Assembly (NCBI RefSeq): GCF_001421415.1
Contig: NZ_LMKH01000012.1
Location: forward strand, 124,001 to 188,000
Source of the DNA: Sphingomonas sp. Leaf208
GTDB lineage: Bacteria; Pseudomonadota; Alphaproteobacteria; Sphingomonadales; Sphingomonadaceae
Reading direction: 5' to 3'
Length of the DNA stretch: 64,000 nucleotides
Positions 32,532-41,636 of this stretch are shown here, one piece after another. Under the pieces are notes generated by a model. It was not told where the DNA came from. It saw nothing but the letters and a program-made list of their open reading frames with translations, and ran no database searches. Positions within the stretch are counted from its first letter, which is position 1, and each line of letters opens with the position of its first letter. Position numbers and translations under genes: made by a program.

Positions 32532-34882
32532 GCGCGCACGAGGCCGTTACCGCGAAGCCGCACGGCCTTGCCCGGCGTCATCGTCACCTCGACCCGCCGC
32601 GTGCCGAGGCGGATCACGCGACGCCCCGATATCTCGCCACGGACCACCGCCTCGACCAGTTCGCCCTCCCGCCAGCGCAGATCGACCGAACACCGTCCGC
32701 GCGCGCGCAACCCTGTGACGGACCCGGTCGGCCAAGCGCTCGGCAGCGCGGGCAACACTAAAATCTCGTCGCCCCGGCTCTGCATCAGCATCTCGGCAAT
32801 CGCCCGCGTACCCCCGAAATTGCCGTCGATCTGGAACGGCGGATGCGCGTCGAACAGATTGGGATAGGTCCGCTCGGGGCCGAGCAGGAAGGCGAGGATT
32901 CGGTGCGCGTGATCGCCGTCGCGCAGCCGCGCCCACAGGTTCGCACGCCACGCGGTCGCCCATCCGGTCGATTCATCGCCGCGCAGTTCGAGCGACCGCC
33001 GCGCCGCCTGTGCCAGTGCAGGCGTACGGTCGAGATCGATCTGGTCGCTCGGGAACAGCCCGTAGAGATGCGAGACATGGCGGTGGTGCGGCTCGGGCGC
33101 CGCTGCGTCCCAGTCGCGCTGCCATTCCTGAAGCTGGCCCTGTGCACCGATATGATCGGGCGCCAAACGCGCGCGCGCCGCCGCGACTTCGGCCGCAAAC
33201 GGTGCATCGATCTTCAGCAACGCCGCCGCCTGTCCGATCTGATCAAACAGGTCGCGCAGGATCTGCATGTCCATCGCCGGCCCCGCGCAGATCGATGCGC
33301 CCGCCGGATGGATGTTCTCGGGCGACAGCGACGGATTGGTCACCAGCGTGCCGGTCGCCGGATCGGTCTGCAGCGTATCGAGGAAGAACAACGCCGCGCC
33401 ACGCATCAGCGGATAGACCGAGCGCAGATAATCTAGGTCGCGTCCGTAATCGTAGCGATCCCACAAATGCGTGCACAACCACGCGCCACCGGTCGGCCAC
33501 AGCCCCCATTGCGCCCCGTCGATCGGCGCCGTCGCGCGCCACAGATCGGTGTTGTGATGACACACCCACCCGCGCGCACCGTACATCGTCCGCGCGGTGC
33601 GCTCACCCGTGATGGCCAGTTCGCGGACCATCTGCACCAGTGGCGCGGTACACTCGGCCAGCGCGGTCGCCTCCGCCGGCCAATAGTTCATCTCGGTGTT
33701 GATATTGACGGTGTATTTGGACTCCCACGGCGGCTTGATCGTGTCGTTCCAGATACCCTGCAAGTTCGCCGGCTGCGTCCCCGGTCGCGACGACGCGATC
33801 AGCAGATACCGGCCATAGTCGAAATACAACGTCGCCAGTGCCGGATCGTCGCCTGCGCGATTGGCGCGCACGCGCTCGTCGGTCGGCTTGTCCGCCGCCG
33901 CCGTGCGCCCCAGGTCGAGCGTCACGCGATGGAACAGCGCACGATGCGCGGCGCTCGTCTCGGCCCGGATCCGCTCGATACCGCGCCGACTGGCACGATC
34001 GAGCGTGGCGAGCGTCGCGGCTTCCGGGTTTCCGCTCACATCGTCGAACCGGCGATAGCTGGTCGCCATCGCCACCAGCACCGTGACCGCACGCGCTCCC
34101 GTGATGCGAACCCGGCCGCCATCCTTCGAGACGGCACCGCCCACCGTCGAAACTCGCGCCCGCGCCGCGAACCGCAACCGGCCCGCAATCCCAGCCCGCT
34201 CGCCGTTATGCCCGGCCAGCGTCACCGTCGCACCGTCGATCGAGACGCTGGCGCCAAGCTGCGGCGACTGGAGCCCCACCAGCAGGTCGAACGGCCGATC
34301 GCCGACCAGGTGAACCGCAATCACCTGATCCCCGGGCGACGCGAACACGTCCCGACGAAACCGCGTGCCGCCCATCGTAAAACTGGTGGTCGCGACCGCC
34401 GCATCGAGATCGAGCTGCCGGACATAGTCGCCGACCGCCCCCGCCACGCCGGGCATCTCCAGCAGCAGATCACCCACTGGCTGGTACGCCATCTGCGTCT
34501 TGGGCAATCCCATGACCTGTGCATTGGCGAGCGCCTGCGCCTCGGCGAACTTGCCCGCGTCGATCAACCGCCGCACCTCGGGCAGCGCCGCGTGCGCCGC
34601 CGGGTTGACCGGATCATACGGCCCCCCGGTCCACAGCGTGTCCTCGTTCAGCTGCAACCGCTCGCTGGCGGTCCCACCGAACACCATCGCGCCGAGCCGG
34701 CCATTGCCGATCGGCAACGCCTCGGTCCAGGCGACCGCCGGCTGCCGATACCAGAGCCGCGGACCATCGGCGGGAGCCGCCGCCCAAGCCTGACACGGTC
34801 CGGCACCGGGTCCGGCAAGCGCAGCGACGGCGACCGCCGCTGCGCCTTCCAGCATGTCGCGACGCGTGGGTTCGACGGTCAT
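32528..34882 (-). CDS. GH95 alpha-L-fucosidase/alpha-L-galactosidase
   Basis: This 784-residue GH95 enzyme probably crosses the membrane folded by the Tat route (TRRDMLEGAAAVAVAALAG). The family N-terminal domain is obvious (PIGNGRLGAMVFGG, LNEDTLWTGGPYDPVNP), followed by the (alpha/alpha)6 catalytic domain (WNDTIKPPWESKYTVNIN, and EMNYWPAEATALAEC) and a C-terminal beta-sandwich. It would remove alpha-1,2-fucose or L-galactose from xyloglucan or pectin side chains, which widens the substrate range of this locus beyond plain xylan. It starts 7 bp after the GH51 gene and overlaps the esterase gene. Confidence 0.92.
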   Translation of the reverse strand: MTVEPTRRDMLEGAAAVAVAALAGPGAGPCQAWAAAPADGPRLWYRQPAVAWTEALPIGNGRLGAMVFGGTASERLQLNEDTLWTGGPYDPVNPAAHAALPEVRRLIDAGKFAEAQALANAQVMGLPKTQMAYQPVGDLLLEMPGVAGAVGDYVRQLDLDAAVATTSFTMGGTRFRRDVFASPGDQVIAVHLVGDRPFDLLVGLQSPQLGASVSIDGATVTLAGHNGERAGIAGRLRFAARARVSTVGGAVSKDGGRVRITGARAVTVLVAMATSYRRFDDVSGNPEAATLATLDRASRRGIERIRAETSAAHRALFHRVTLDLGRTAAADKPTDERVRANRAGDDPALATLYFDYGRYLLIASSRPGTQPANLQGIWNDTIKPPWESKYTVNINTEMNYWPAEATALAECTAPLVQMVRELAITGERTARTMYGARGWVCHHNTDLWRATAPIDGAQWGLWPTGGAWLCTHLWDRYDYGRDLDYLRSVYPLMRGAALFFLDTLQTDPATGTLVTNPSLSPENIHPAGASICAGPAMDMQILRDLFDQIGQAAALLKIDAPFAAEVAAARARLAPDHIGAQGQLQEWQRDWDAAAPEPHHRHVSHLYGLFPSDQIDLDRTPALAQAARRSLELRGDESTGWATAWRANLWARLRDGDHAHRILAFLLGPERTYPNLFDAHPPFQIDGNFGGTRAIAEMLMQSRGDEILVLPALPSAWPTGSVTGLRARGRCSVDLRWREGELVEAVVRGEISGRRVIRLGTRRVEVTMTPGKAVRLRGNGLVRA

Positions 34883-34889
34883 CGCCCGA

Positions 34890-36506
34890 TCAGCGCAGGT
34901 CGAGCACCAGGACAGACTTCGCCGGCGCCGTGAGCGTCAGATTGCCGCCTGCTACCTGCGCGCCCGTGAACGGCTGCGGCACGACCGTATCCGGCGCGTC
35001 GAAGCTGTTATGCGCGTCCATCGCGGTGCCGGTGATGATCCGCCCGCTCGCCTGCGTCGCCTGCAATCCGGCGAGTGCGACCGACACCGGCATCGCGCGG
35101 TTCGGATCGAGGTTGACCAGCGCGACATGCACCTGCCCCGCCGTGTCGCGGACCGCAGACGCGCTGACGGCCGGTACCGCCACCTCATCCTTGTGGTACC
35201 AGGGCGAGGTCACCTCGATCGGCAGCGACGTCGCGCCCTGCCACGGCTTGTAGAGGTCGAACACCCAATAGGTCGGCGTCTTCACCATCTTCGCGCCGTC
35301 GGTGAGCAGCATCGCCTGCAACACGTTGACCATCTGCGCGATCGCCGCCATCCGGACCCGGTCGGCATGATGCGCGAAGATGTTGAGGTTGAGCCCGGCG
35401 ACCACCGCATCGCGCAACGAATTCTGCTGCTCGAGGAACCCGGGATTGCTGCCCGGCGTCGGATCGTACCACGTGCCCCATTCGTCGACCGCGAGCATCA
35501 CGCGCTTGGCCGGATCGTATTTGTCCATGATCGCCGAATGCTTGGTGATGAACTCCTCCATCTCCAGCGTGTGCGACATGGTGGACGCCCATTCGCGCTC
35601 GGGAAAGCCGATCGCGGCGCCCTTGTCCTTCCAGTCCTTGTCGCGCGGCCGCGTGTAGTAATGCAGCCCCAGCCCATCGATGTTCTTGCCGGCGATCCGC
35701 ATCATCGCCTCGGTCCACTCGTAGTTCGAGTCGCTCGGGCCGCTCGCGATCTTGAGCATCGGGCCGTTCGCAGACTTGGCGAACTGCGCATAGCGGTTGG
35801 TCAGGTCGGCGGCATATTCGGCGCGCATGTTGCCACCGCAGCCCCACAGCTCGTTGCCGATGCCGAGATACTGGATCTTCCACGGTGCCGCATGACCGTT
35901 GCGCTCGCGCTCCTTGGCCAGCACGGTCGTGCCTTTCGCGGCGGTCATGTACTCGACCCATTGCGCGGTCTCGGACGGCGGTGCGCTGCCGACGTTGGCG
36001 GAGACGTAGGTGCTGGCGCCAAGGCGGTCCATCAACCCGAAATATTCGTGCGTGCCGAACGCGTTGTCCTCGTTGACGCCGCCCCAGTTGGTGTTGACCT
36101 TGGTCGGGCGCGACTTGGTCGCACCGATCCCGTCACGCCAATGATATTCGTCGCCAAAACACCCGCCGGGCCAGCGCACCATCGGCACGTTGATCGCCTT
36201 CAGCGCGTCCAGCACGTCGCGACGATAGCCGCCGTCGTTCGGGATACGCGAGCCCTTGCCCACCCAGATCCCGCCATAGATGCCGTGTCCGAGATGCTCG
36301 GCGAACTGTCCGAACACGTCGCGGTGGATGACCGCACCCGGCTTGTCCGCCTGCAACGTCGCCGTCACGGTAGGTGCCGCGGCGTCCTGCGCCACCGCCG
36401 ACGTCGCGAAGCCAGCCCCCGCGAGCAACAGTGCGGCGATCGCGCGCTTGAACCCGCGCGTCTGGCCGGAACCCGACTGTGAAGTGCGTTGCGTCAACAG
36501 GTCCAT
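34890..36506 (-). CDS. GH51 alpha-L-arabinofuranosidase
   Basis: This 538-residue exported enzyme removes arabinofuranose side chains from arabinoxylan or arabinan. The acid/base glutamate is in LGIGNELWGCGG (Glu219) and the nucleophile in AVDEWGTWYDP (Glu342). The barrel is followed by a beta-sandwich ending VLVLDLR. The start at 36506 follows a good AAGGGAGA; the open frame extends upstream but is not supported. The signal peptide is preceded by about 20 polar residues (MDLLTQRTSQSG), which is long for a signal but not exceptional. It lies in the middle of the leftward operon. Confidence 0.93.
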   Translation of the reverse strand: MDLLTQRTSQSGSGQTRGFKRAIAALLLAGAGFATSAVAQDAAAPTVTATLQADKPGAVIHRDVFGQFAEHLGHGIYGGIWVGKGSRIPNDGGYRRDVLDALKAINVPMVRWPGGCFGDEYHWRDGIGATKSRPTKVNTNWGGVNEDNAFGTHEYFGLMDRLGASTYVSANVGSAPPSETAQWVEYMTAAKGTTVLAKERERNGHAAPWKIQYLGIGNELWGCGGNMRAEYAADLTNRYAQFAKSANGPMLKIASGPSDSNYEWTEAMMRIAGKNIDGLGLHYYTRPRDKDWKDKGAAIGFPEREWASTMSHTLEMEEFITKHSAIMDKYDPAKRVMLAVDEWGTWYDPTPGSNPGFLEQQNSLRDAVVAGLNLNIFAHHADRVRMAAIAQMVNVLQAMLLTDGAKMVKTPTYWVFDLYKPWQGATSLPIEVTSPWYHKDEVAVPAVSASAVRDTAGQVHVALVNLDPNRAMPVSVALAGLQATQASGRIITGTAMDAHNSFDAPDTVVPQPFTGAQVAGGNLTLTAPAKSVLVLDLR

Positions 36507-36600
36507 ACTCTCCCTTTCGGCCACCATGAGGCAGCCCCATCTTTTCGATACTTGTAGGAGTAGTTCAATCTCGGCCGGCGTCAACGTCGGCTGGGATCGA

Positions 36601-38052
36601 CTACGGCCGCTTGAAGGTCCAGCGCCCGGCGGGGCTGGCCGGATCGAACTTGGCGAGCGTCGGCGTGCTGGCGCCGATCGCGACGAGCGCCAGGTTTGCG
36701 CGACCACCCGGTACGGACTTCGGCATGATGCGGTAGGTGCCATCGGTCAGCTGGTCGATCCGCCACAATTGCTCGGTCGCGCCCGTGAACGCTGGCACCG
36801 TCTCTACCTCGCCCTGCGCGGTCGCCGCGAGGACACGCGCGGTCCCGGCGATCGTGATCGTGTAATAGGGCGCACCGAAATACCCCCCGCCACCCGCCGC
36901 CGGCGCGATCGTCCACAATTGGTGCGGGCGGTTCATATAGTCGGCGAGGTCGACGCGGATGCGGCCCTGCGGCCAACCCGCCGAGTCCTGCGCCAATGTC
37001 TGATCGGGGATAGGGCTGACCGGATCGGTCGGCTTGGCCATGAAGGCGCGGCGCGGGTCGAACGCGATCCTGACGACATCGGTCGCGAGGCCGAGCGCGT
37101 AGCCGCTGCGTTCGGACGCGACTTCATAGGTGCCGGGGACGACGTTCTCCCCCGCGACCGGCCAGCCGTCGGTCCAGCGGAGCGGTTCGATCCCCAGCAC
37201 GCTGCGGCCGCTGCGATCCATGTCCGCCTCGTAATGCATCGAGAATTTTTCGACGCCGCCGTCGAGTTCGATCAGCCCGAAATGACCGGGGCCGATATTG
37301 CGACCACGCGCGCTGACGATCAGCTTGCCGCCGCCGCGCAGCAGCGGCGTCCCCATGTGATCGACATACGGCCCGAGCGGACTGCGCGATCGGCCGACGC
37401 GGATGTGATAGGTCGAATTGGGCCCGTCGCAGCACGTCCCGTGCGTCCCGAGCAAATAATACCAGCCGTCGCGGTGCATCATCGCGGTGGCTTCCATGTC
37501 GATCGCGACGTCGACTGGCTGATTGCCTGCGACGCGTAAGCCCGTCTTTGGATCAAGTTCGATGATGCGGATCGGCCCGAAATAGGTGCCGTAGGTCAGC
37601 CACAGACGGCCATCGACGTACAGGAATGCGGGGTCGATCGCGTCGGCGGTCTCCACCCCGTCGCTCGACGCGACCACGCCGACATCGTGATATTCGAACC
37701 GCGGCGATTTCGGATCGAGCGACAGCGTCCACATGATCTTGACCTGGCTCGCATGCCCGCCGGACATGCCGCCGCCACCGACCGCATAGGCGACGTAATA
37801 GCGGTCGCCGATCTTGATCACGTCGGGCGCGACGCCGCCGCCGGGACGCTTGGGGCCGCTGCGCCACGTCCAGCCGTCGTCGGAGACCAGCCCGCCGCCG
37901 CGCGTGCCGAACGTGTAGTATTTGCCGTCGGACTCGGTGACCGTCGACGGATCGTGGATGAACGTCTCCCCCTGCAACTGCGCGGCGGCGGGCGGCGCGC
38001 CGGCGGCGAGGATTGCGGACAGCCCGAGAGCGGCGGCGGCAAGACGCGTCAT
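36601..38052 (-). CDS. GH43 enzyme (arabinanase-like) with ricin-type C-terminal domain
   Basis: This 483-residue exported GH43 member has the nucleophile-side aspartate in FIHDPSTVTESDGKYY, the second aspartate in DAIDPAFLYVDG and the acid glutamate in DMEATAMMHRDGWYY, as in endo-arabinanase-like subfamilies. The C terminus (QLWTIAPAAGGGGYFG, then EQLWRIDQLTDGTYRI) resembles a ricin/beta-trefoil carbohydrate-binding module. It probably acts on arabinan or arabinosylated xylan. I chose the ATG at 38052 because GGAG lies seven bases before it; ATG at 38064 is an alternative. It is in the leftward operon. Confidence 0.88.
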   Translation of the reverse strand: MTRLAAAALGLSAILAAGAPPAAAQLQGETFIHDPSTVTESDGKYYTFGTRGGGLVSDDGWTWRSGPKRPGGGVAPDVIKIGDRYYVAYAVGGGGMSGGHASQVKIMWTLSLDPKSPRFEYHDVGVVASSDGVETADAIDPAFLYVDGRLWLTYGTYFGPIRIIELDPKTGLRVAGNQPVDVAIDMEATAMMHRDGWYYLLGTHGTCCDGPNSTYHIRVGRSRSPLGPYVDHMGTPLLRGGGKLIVSARGRNIGPGHFGLIELDGGVEKFSMHYEADMDRSGRSVLGIEPLRWTDGWPVAGENVVPGTYEVASERSGYALGLATDVVRIAFDPRRAFMAKPTDPVSPIPDQTLAQDSAGWPQGRIRVDLADYMNRPHQLWTIAPAAGGGGYFGAPYYTITIAGTARVLAATAQGEVETVPAFTGATEQLWRIDQLTDGTYRIMPKSVPGGRANLALVAIGASTPTLAKFDPASPAGRWTFKRP

Positions 38053-38065
38053 GAGGGTCTCCATG

Positions 38066-38785
38066 CTAGCGGACATCGGTCTTGAGGTCGGTGATCGGCC
38101 GGCCGGTCTCGTCGACGAAGCGGACGCAGAAGTCGCTCAGGCCGGGACCGTTGATCACCGCGCCGCGCAGGACGTTGCGGCCCTTGCGCAGCGTCACGCG
38201 ATCCGACAGCACGTCGTCCATCACCATCCGGCGATCGTTGAACAGCCCGGCCGTCTCCTTGCCGTTCAACCACCAGATCGACGCCGAGTTCGACCCGACC
38301 GCCAGCCGCACGTCGCGCATCTCGCGCGGGCTGTCGACGATCGTCACCGCCCAGAAGATCACGCCGTAGGTCGGCTTGCCGAGGCCCTTGGCGAAACTGA
38401 AAAGCTTGACGTCGAACGCGCCTGAATCGAGTGCGTGCCAACGTAGCGGTTGGGCCGCTTTCACGACTTGGCCGTCGCGCGGGATCGCGGTGAACTGGCC
38501 GGGGAAATACGGCGTGGTCAGCGCCTGCCGGACATAGGTGGCGGTGAAGCCCGTATTGCTGCGGTTGGGCTTGTCGATCGGCTCGAGCAACAGCCAGCGA
38601 CGCAGGAACCCGTCGCTGTCGGGCGTCGTGGGCCCTTGCGTCACCGGCTGGAAATACGGCGCGAGCCCCGGTGCCGGCGCCGCATCCTGCCCGTTCGCGC
38701 CGGACGACATCCCGGCCAGCGCACCCAACGCCAGCAGCGGAACGGCACGCAGCCCGATCGCCCGAACCTTCGTGAAGCGCGTCAT
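38066..38785 (-). CDS. Secreted protein of unknown function in the hemicellulase operon
   Basis: This 239-residue exported protein has a signal peptide (LALGALAGMSSGANG), then DGFLRRWLLLEPIDKPNRSN, LGKPTYGVIFWAVTI, LAVGSNSASIWWLNG and INGPGLSDFCVRFVDETG. The WWLNG and RNVLRGAV segments look like the jelly-roll fold of glycoside-hydrolase accessory domains. Very similar stand-alone proteins occur in plant-glycan loci of several phyla and are often labelled acetylxylan esterase, but I see no catalytic serine motif. It may bind sugar or assist the neighbouring esterases. The chosen start has a GGGGGAG ribosome-binding site. Confidence 0.75.
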   Translation of the reverse strand: MTRFTKVRAIGLRAVPLLALGALAGMSSGANGQDAAPAPGLAPYFQPVTQGPTTPDSDGFLRRWLLLEPIDKPNRSNTGFTATYVRQALTTPYFPGQFTAIPRDGQVVKAAQPLRWHALDSGAFDVKLFSFAKGLGKPTYGVIFWAVTIVDSPREMRDVRLAVGSNSASIWWLNGKETAGLFNDRRMVMDDVLSDRVTLRKGRNVLRGAVINGPGLSDFCVRFVDETGRPITDLKTDVR

Positions 38786-38807
38786 ATCCGTCTCCCCCTG
38801 CATCTTG

Positions 38808-39728
38808 TCATCGCCGTACGAGCATGCCGTTGGCGTCGAGCCAGTGCATGAAATCCTCGAACCAGCCGGTGCTGGTCGTGCCTTTCTTGCCCAGCCCGAA
38901 GCCGTGCCCGCCTGCCTGGTAAAGATGGAACTCGACCGGCTTCCCCGCCTTCTGCCAGGATTCGATCAGGCCGAATCCCTTGTTGGCGAACAGCGGGTCG
39001 TTGGCGGCGAGCACCGCGAACAGCGGCGGGGCGTCGGCCGGCACCTTCACCGCCTCCATCGATCCATAGATCGGCGCGATGAAGGCCAGATGCGTGTCGG
39101 GCGCGGCCAGCGCGGTCGCCATCGTCGTCATCGCCCCCGCCGAAAAGCCGACCATGCCGACGCGGGTGGGGTCGACCTTCCACTCGGTCGCGCGCGTCCT
39201 CACCAAAGCAACCGCGGCTCGCGCATCGGCGATCTGGTCGCTTAGCCCGGCGATCGCCTCGTCCGGACTCATCCGCCGATGCGGTTGCGCGGCGCCCGCG
39301 AACATCGCCGTGACCGATTGCTCGAACCCGCCCATGTCCGCCGGCGTCGGCTTCAGGCGGTATTTCAGCACGAACGCCGCGATGCCCCGGTCGGCGAGCG
39401 CCTTCGCCACGCGCCAGCCCTCGTTCTCCATCGACAGCATCAGGAAACCGCCGCCCGGCGCGACGATCACCGCCGATCCGGTCGCCTCGGCCGGATCGGG
39501 CAGGAACGGCGTCAGCGTCGCGGACGTGACGTTGCGCGTCATCGCTACGCCGTACTGGCTGAACCACGCTTCGGGTGCAGCCTGCCCCTTCACGCCGCCG
39601 GTGTTGAGCGGAATCGCGGCCGGCTCGGCCGGCGCCGCCGTCGCGGTCATCTTCGCGTCCTGCGCCAGCACCGGCGACGCCAGCGCCAGCGCGCTAGCAA
39701 ACAGCCCAAATCCGATCGACCAACGCAT
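38808..39728 (-). CDS. Secreted alpha/beta-hydrolase, acetylxylan-esterase-like
   Basis: This 306-residue exported hydrolase has a signal peptide (LALASPVLA), an oxyanion loop VIVAPGGGFLML, the nucleophile elbow VGFSAGAM (Ser196) and a C-terminal catalytic His in QAGGHGFGLG. The family (BD-FAE/acetylxylan-esterase-like, DUF1057-type hydrolases) deacylates hemicellulose. It lies between the carboxylesterase gene and the unknown secreted protein, all in the leftward operon. I started it at 39728, where the signal peptide begins; the open frame upstream overlaps the preceding gene and is a shadow. Confidence 0.87.
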   Translation of the reverse strand: MRWSIGFGLFASALALASPVLAQDAKMTATAAPAEPAAIPLNTGGVKGQAAPEAWFSQYGVAMTRNVTSATLTPFLPDPAEATGSAVIVAPGGGFLMLSMENEGWRVAKALADRGIAAFVLKYRLKPTPADMGGFEQSVTAMFAGAAQPHRRMSPDEAIAGLSDQIADARAAVALVRTRATEWKVDPTRVGMVGFSAGAMTTMATALAAPDTHLAFIAPIYGSMEAVKVPADAPPLFAVLAANDPLFANKGFGLIESWQKAGKPVEFHLYQAGGHGFGLGKKGTTSTGWFEDFMHWLDANGMLVRR

Positions 39729-39762
39729 CGTCTTCTCCCCCAGAGTGTCCGTCACACGACGC

Positions 39763-41418
39763 TCACGACAACAGGATACGCCGCGCGGCGCCCTCGGGAT
39801 CGTCGACCATGCGGCTCGTCGTATCGAACACCATCGTCTGGCAGCGCTGCGGATCGGTCGGCGCCCAGGCCAGCCCCGGCTGGCTCGGATTGCCGGTCCG
39901 CGCGAAGTTCGCCCAAGCGGTCGACATGGTCCGCGCGACGTGCTGCGCCTCGGGCGTATTGCCGGTGCCCTGGTCACAGAGCGCGGTGTTGTCGAAGCAG
40001 AAGGCGAGGTCGGCGGTGTGCCATGCGCCCGCGACGCCGCCGAGTTGCGGCGACTGCCACTGGAACAGATATTGGTACACCGGCGCGCCACGCTGCGCGT
40101 GTTTCAGCCGTACCATGTCCTGCACGCGGTTGCGGTTCTGCAAGCCCTGCACGCCGTACGCCAGGGTCCGCACCGCCTTTTCCGGATGCGCCTGCTTCAT
40201 CGCCGCGATCAGCCGACCCGCCTTGTCGGCGCCCATCTGCGCGGTGAGATCGGTCCGCCACTGCGCCTCGCTCGGGTTGTAGCCCCAGCGCATCCCCTCC
40301 TCGCTGACGTTGCCGATCATCACCGGCACGTCGCGCGACACCTCGGGCGCGATGTCCGAGTATGAGCGGACGTCGATCACCTTGCCATCGAGCGTCGGGT
40401 TCCAGCCCACGCGCGGTGTCAGCGAAGGCCCCATCGGCCCGCGTGGACCATTGATCTCGGTCGCGACCTTGTTGCCGGCGTCGAACAGCGGCTTCCACGC
40501 GATCCGCTGAAGCGCGCCGATATCCTTCGGTCCGATGTTCAGTTCACGCAGCACGCGCCGCGAGAAATCGCGCGACTGTTCCGCGATCGGCAGCGACCCG
40601 CCGCCACCCGACTGCACCGCGGCACGGTGGATCAGGCCCTTGCCGGTCGCCATGCCGAGCAACGTCGTCACCTTCGATCCGCCGCCCGACTGGCCGTAGA
40701 TCATTACCGTATCGGGATCGCCGCCGAACCGCGCGATGTTCTCCTGCACCCAGCGCAGCGCAGCAACGCAATCGGTCATGCTGACGTTGACCGACGTGTC
40801 GTACGCGCCGCCGCCGACCTCGGTCAGGTCGAGGAACCCGAGTACGTTCAGCCGGTGGTTGATCGATACCTGCACCACGTCGTGATGCCGCGCCATCTGC
40901 GCGCCGTCATGCGAGGCGAGTTCGTACGACGATCCGAACGCGAACCCGCCGCCGTGGAAATACACCATCACCGGCCGCTTGCCCGACAGCGACGGCGTCC
41001 AGACGTTCAGCTTCAGCATGTCCTCGCCAATGAACCCGTCGGTCCATTGCTGGAGGAACGTGTGCTCTACGGCACTAAAGTCGTGGAGCGTCTGCGGGCA
41101 GTTCGCGCCGTAGGACAGCGTGTCGCGCGTTTCGGTCCAGCGCTGCGGCGGCTTGGCGGGCAGCCAGCGGTTCTCGCCGCCGGTATCTGCGCCATAAGGC
41201 ACGCCCTTGAAGGTGTAGACGCCGTCCGAGACATAGCCGCGGACCGGACCGTATTGCGTCCGTGCGATCGCCGATTGCGGCGTCGAGCAGGTGCCGGTGC
41301 GCGATGCGGACGATCCGGGCGCAGCACGCGCGCGACCGATTGCGGGCAGCATCAGCCCCGCCCCGGTGGCAATCGATGCAAGCATCGCACGACGACGATC
41401 GACGGTTGGCCCGGTCAT
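39763..41418 (-). CDS. Type-B carboxylesterase with Tat signal
   Basis: This 551-residue exported serine esterase has twin-arginine signal features (DRRRAMLASIATGAGLML). Typical family motifs are GVPYGADTGGENRW, FHGGGFAFGSS (oxyanion hole) and the nucleophile elbow MIYGQSGGGSK (Ser244). In this context it probably hydrolyses acetyl or hydroxycinnamoyl esters. It is the first gene of the leftward eight-gene operon, and its promoter lies in the divergent region shared with GH9. The ATG at 41418 is preceded by AAGAGG; the frame upstream is not supported. Confidence 0.88.
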   Translation of the reverse strand: MTGPTVDRRRAMLASIATGAGLMLPAIGRARAAPGSSASRTGTCSTPQSAIARTQYGPVRGYVSDGVYTFKGVPYGADTGGENRWLPAKPPQRWTETRDTLSYGANCPQTLHDFSAVEHTFLQQWTDGFIGEDMLKLNVWTPSLSGKRPVMVYFHGGGFAFGSSYELASHDGAQMARHHDVVQVSINHRLNVLGFLDLTEVGGGAYDTSVNVSMTDCVAALRWVQENIARFGGDPDTVMIYGQSGGGSKVTTLLGMATGKGLIHRAAVQSGGGGSLPIAEQSRDFSRRVLRELNIGPKDIGALQRIAWKPLFDAGNKVATEINGPRGPMGPSLTPRVGWNPTLDGKVIDVRSYSDIAPEVSRDVPVMIGNVSEEGMRWGYNPSEAQWRTDLTAQMGADKAGRLIAAMKQAHPEKAVRTLAYGVQGLQNRNRVQDMVRLKHAQRGAPVYQYLFQWQSPQLGGVAGAWHTADLAFCFDNTALCDQGTGNTPEAQHVARTMSTAWANFARTGNPSQPGLAWAPTDPQRCQTMVFDTTSRMVDDPEGAARRILLS

Positions 41419-41512
41419 CCTCTTCTTCCTATCGGTTGCGTGCAGGCTGTTCTCCGACGTCCCGAAATCGGAACCGTCGCGTGCCCTTTGCAACCTTGTA
41501 TGAGTATTAGAG

Positions 41513-41526
41513 TGATACCGCTACCC
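41513..41526. promoter_or_regulatory. Degenerate LacI-type site in the esterase/GH9 divergent promoter
   Basis: TGATACCGCTACCC resembles the AGCGCT palindromes of this locus but has CCGC in place of the symmetrical centre. It lies closer to the leftward esterase gene than the better site at 41567, so the pair could control both directions or form a looped complex. Confidence 0.4.
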
Positions 41527-41566
41527 TGTCCATACGGAAACAGCATCAGCGGGTGGCGTATGCGAT

Positions 41567-41580
41567 TGTTAGCGCTATAG
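41567..41580. promoter_or_regulatory. LacI-type operator upstream of GH9
   Basis: TGTTAGCGCTATAG is centred on AGCGCT and lies 57 bp before the GH9 start in the divergent intergenic region. It matches the operator-like sites at 18304, 45937 and 58822 in its core and its A/T-rich flank. Confidence 0.6.
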
Positions 41581-41636
41581 TCCTGGGAATAGCAGGCGAA
41601 TCCAACGCCGCATGACGATACCGGAGAGGAAAAACC

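Noticed and set aside
36507-36743. Upstream extension of the GH51 gene to the first open codon
   Set aside because: The extension has no signal-peptide features, and a good ribosome-binding site supports the start at 36506.
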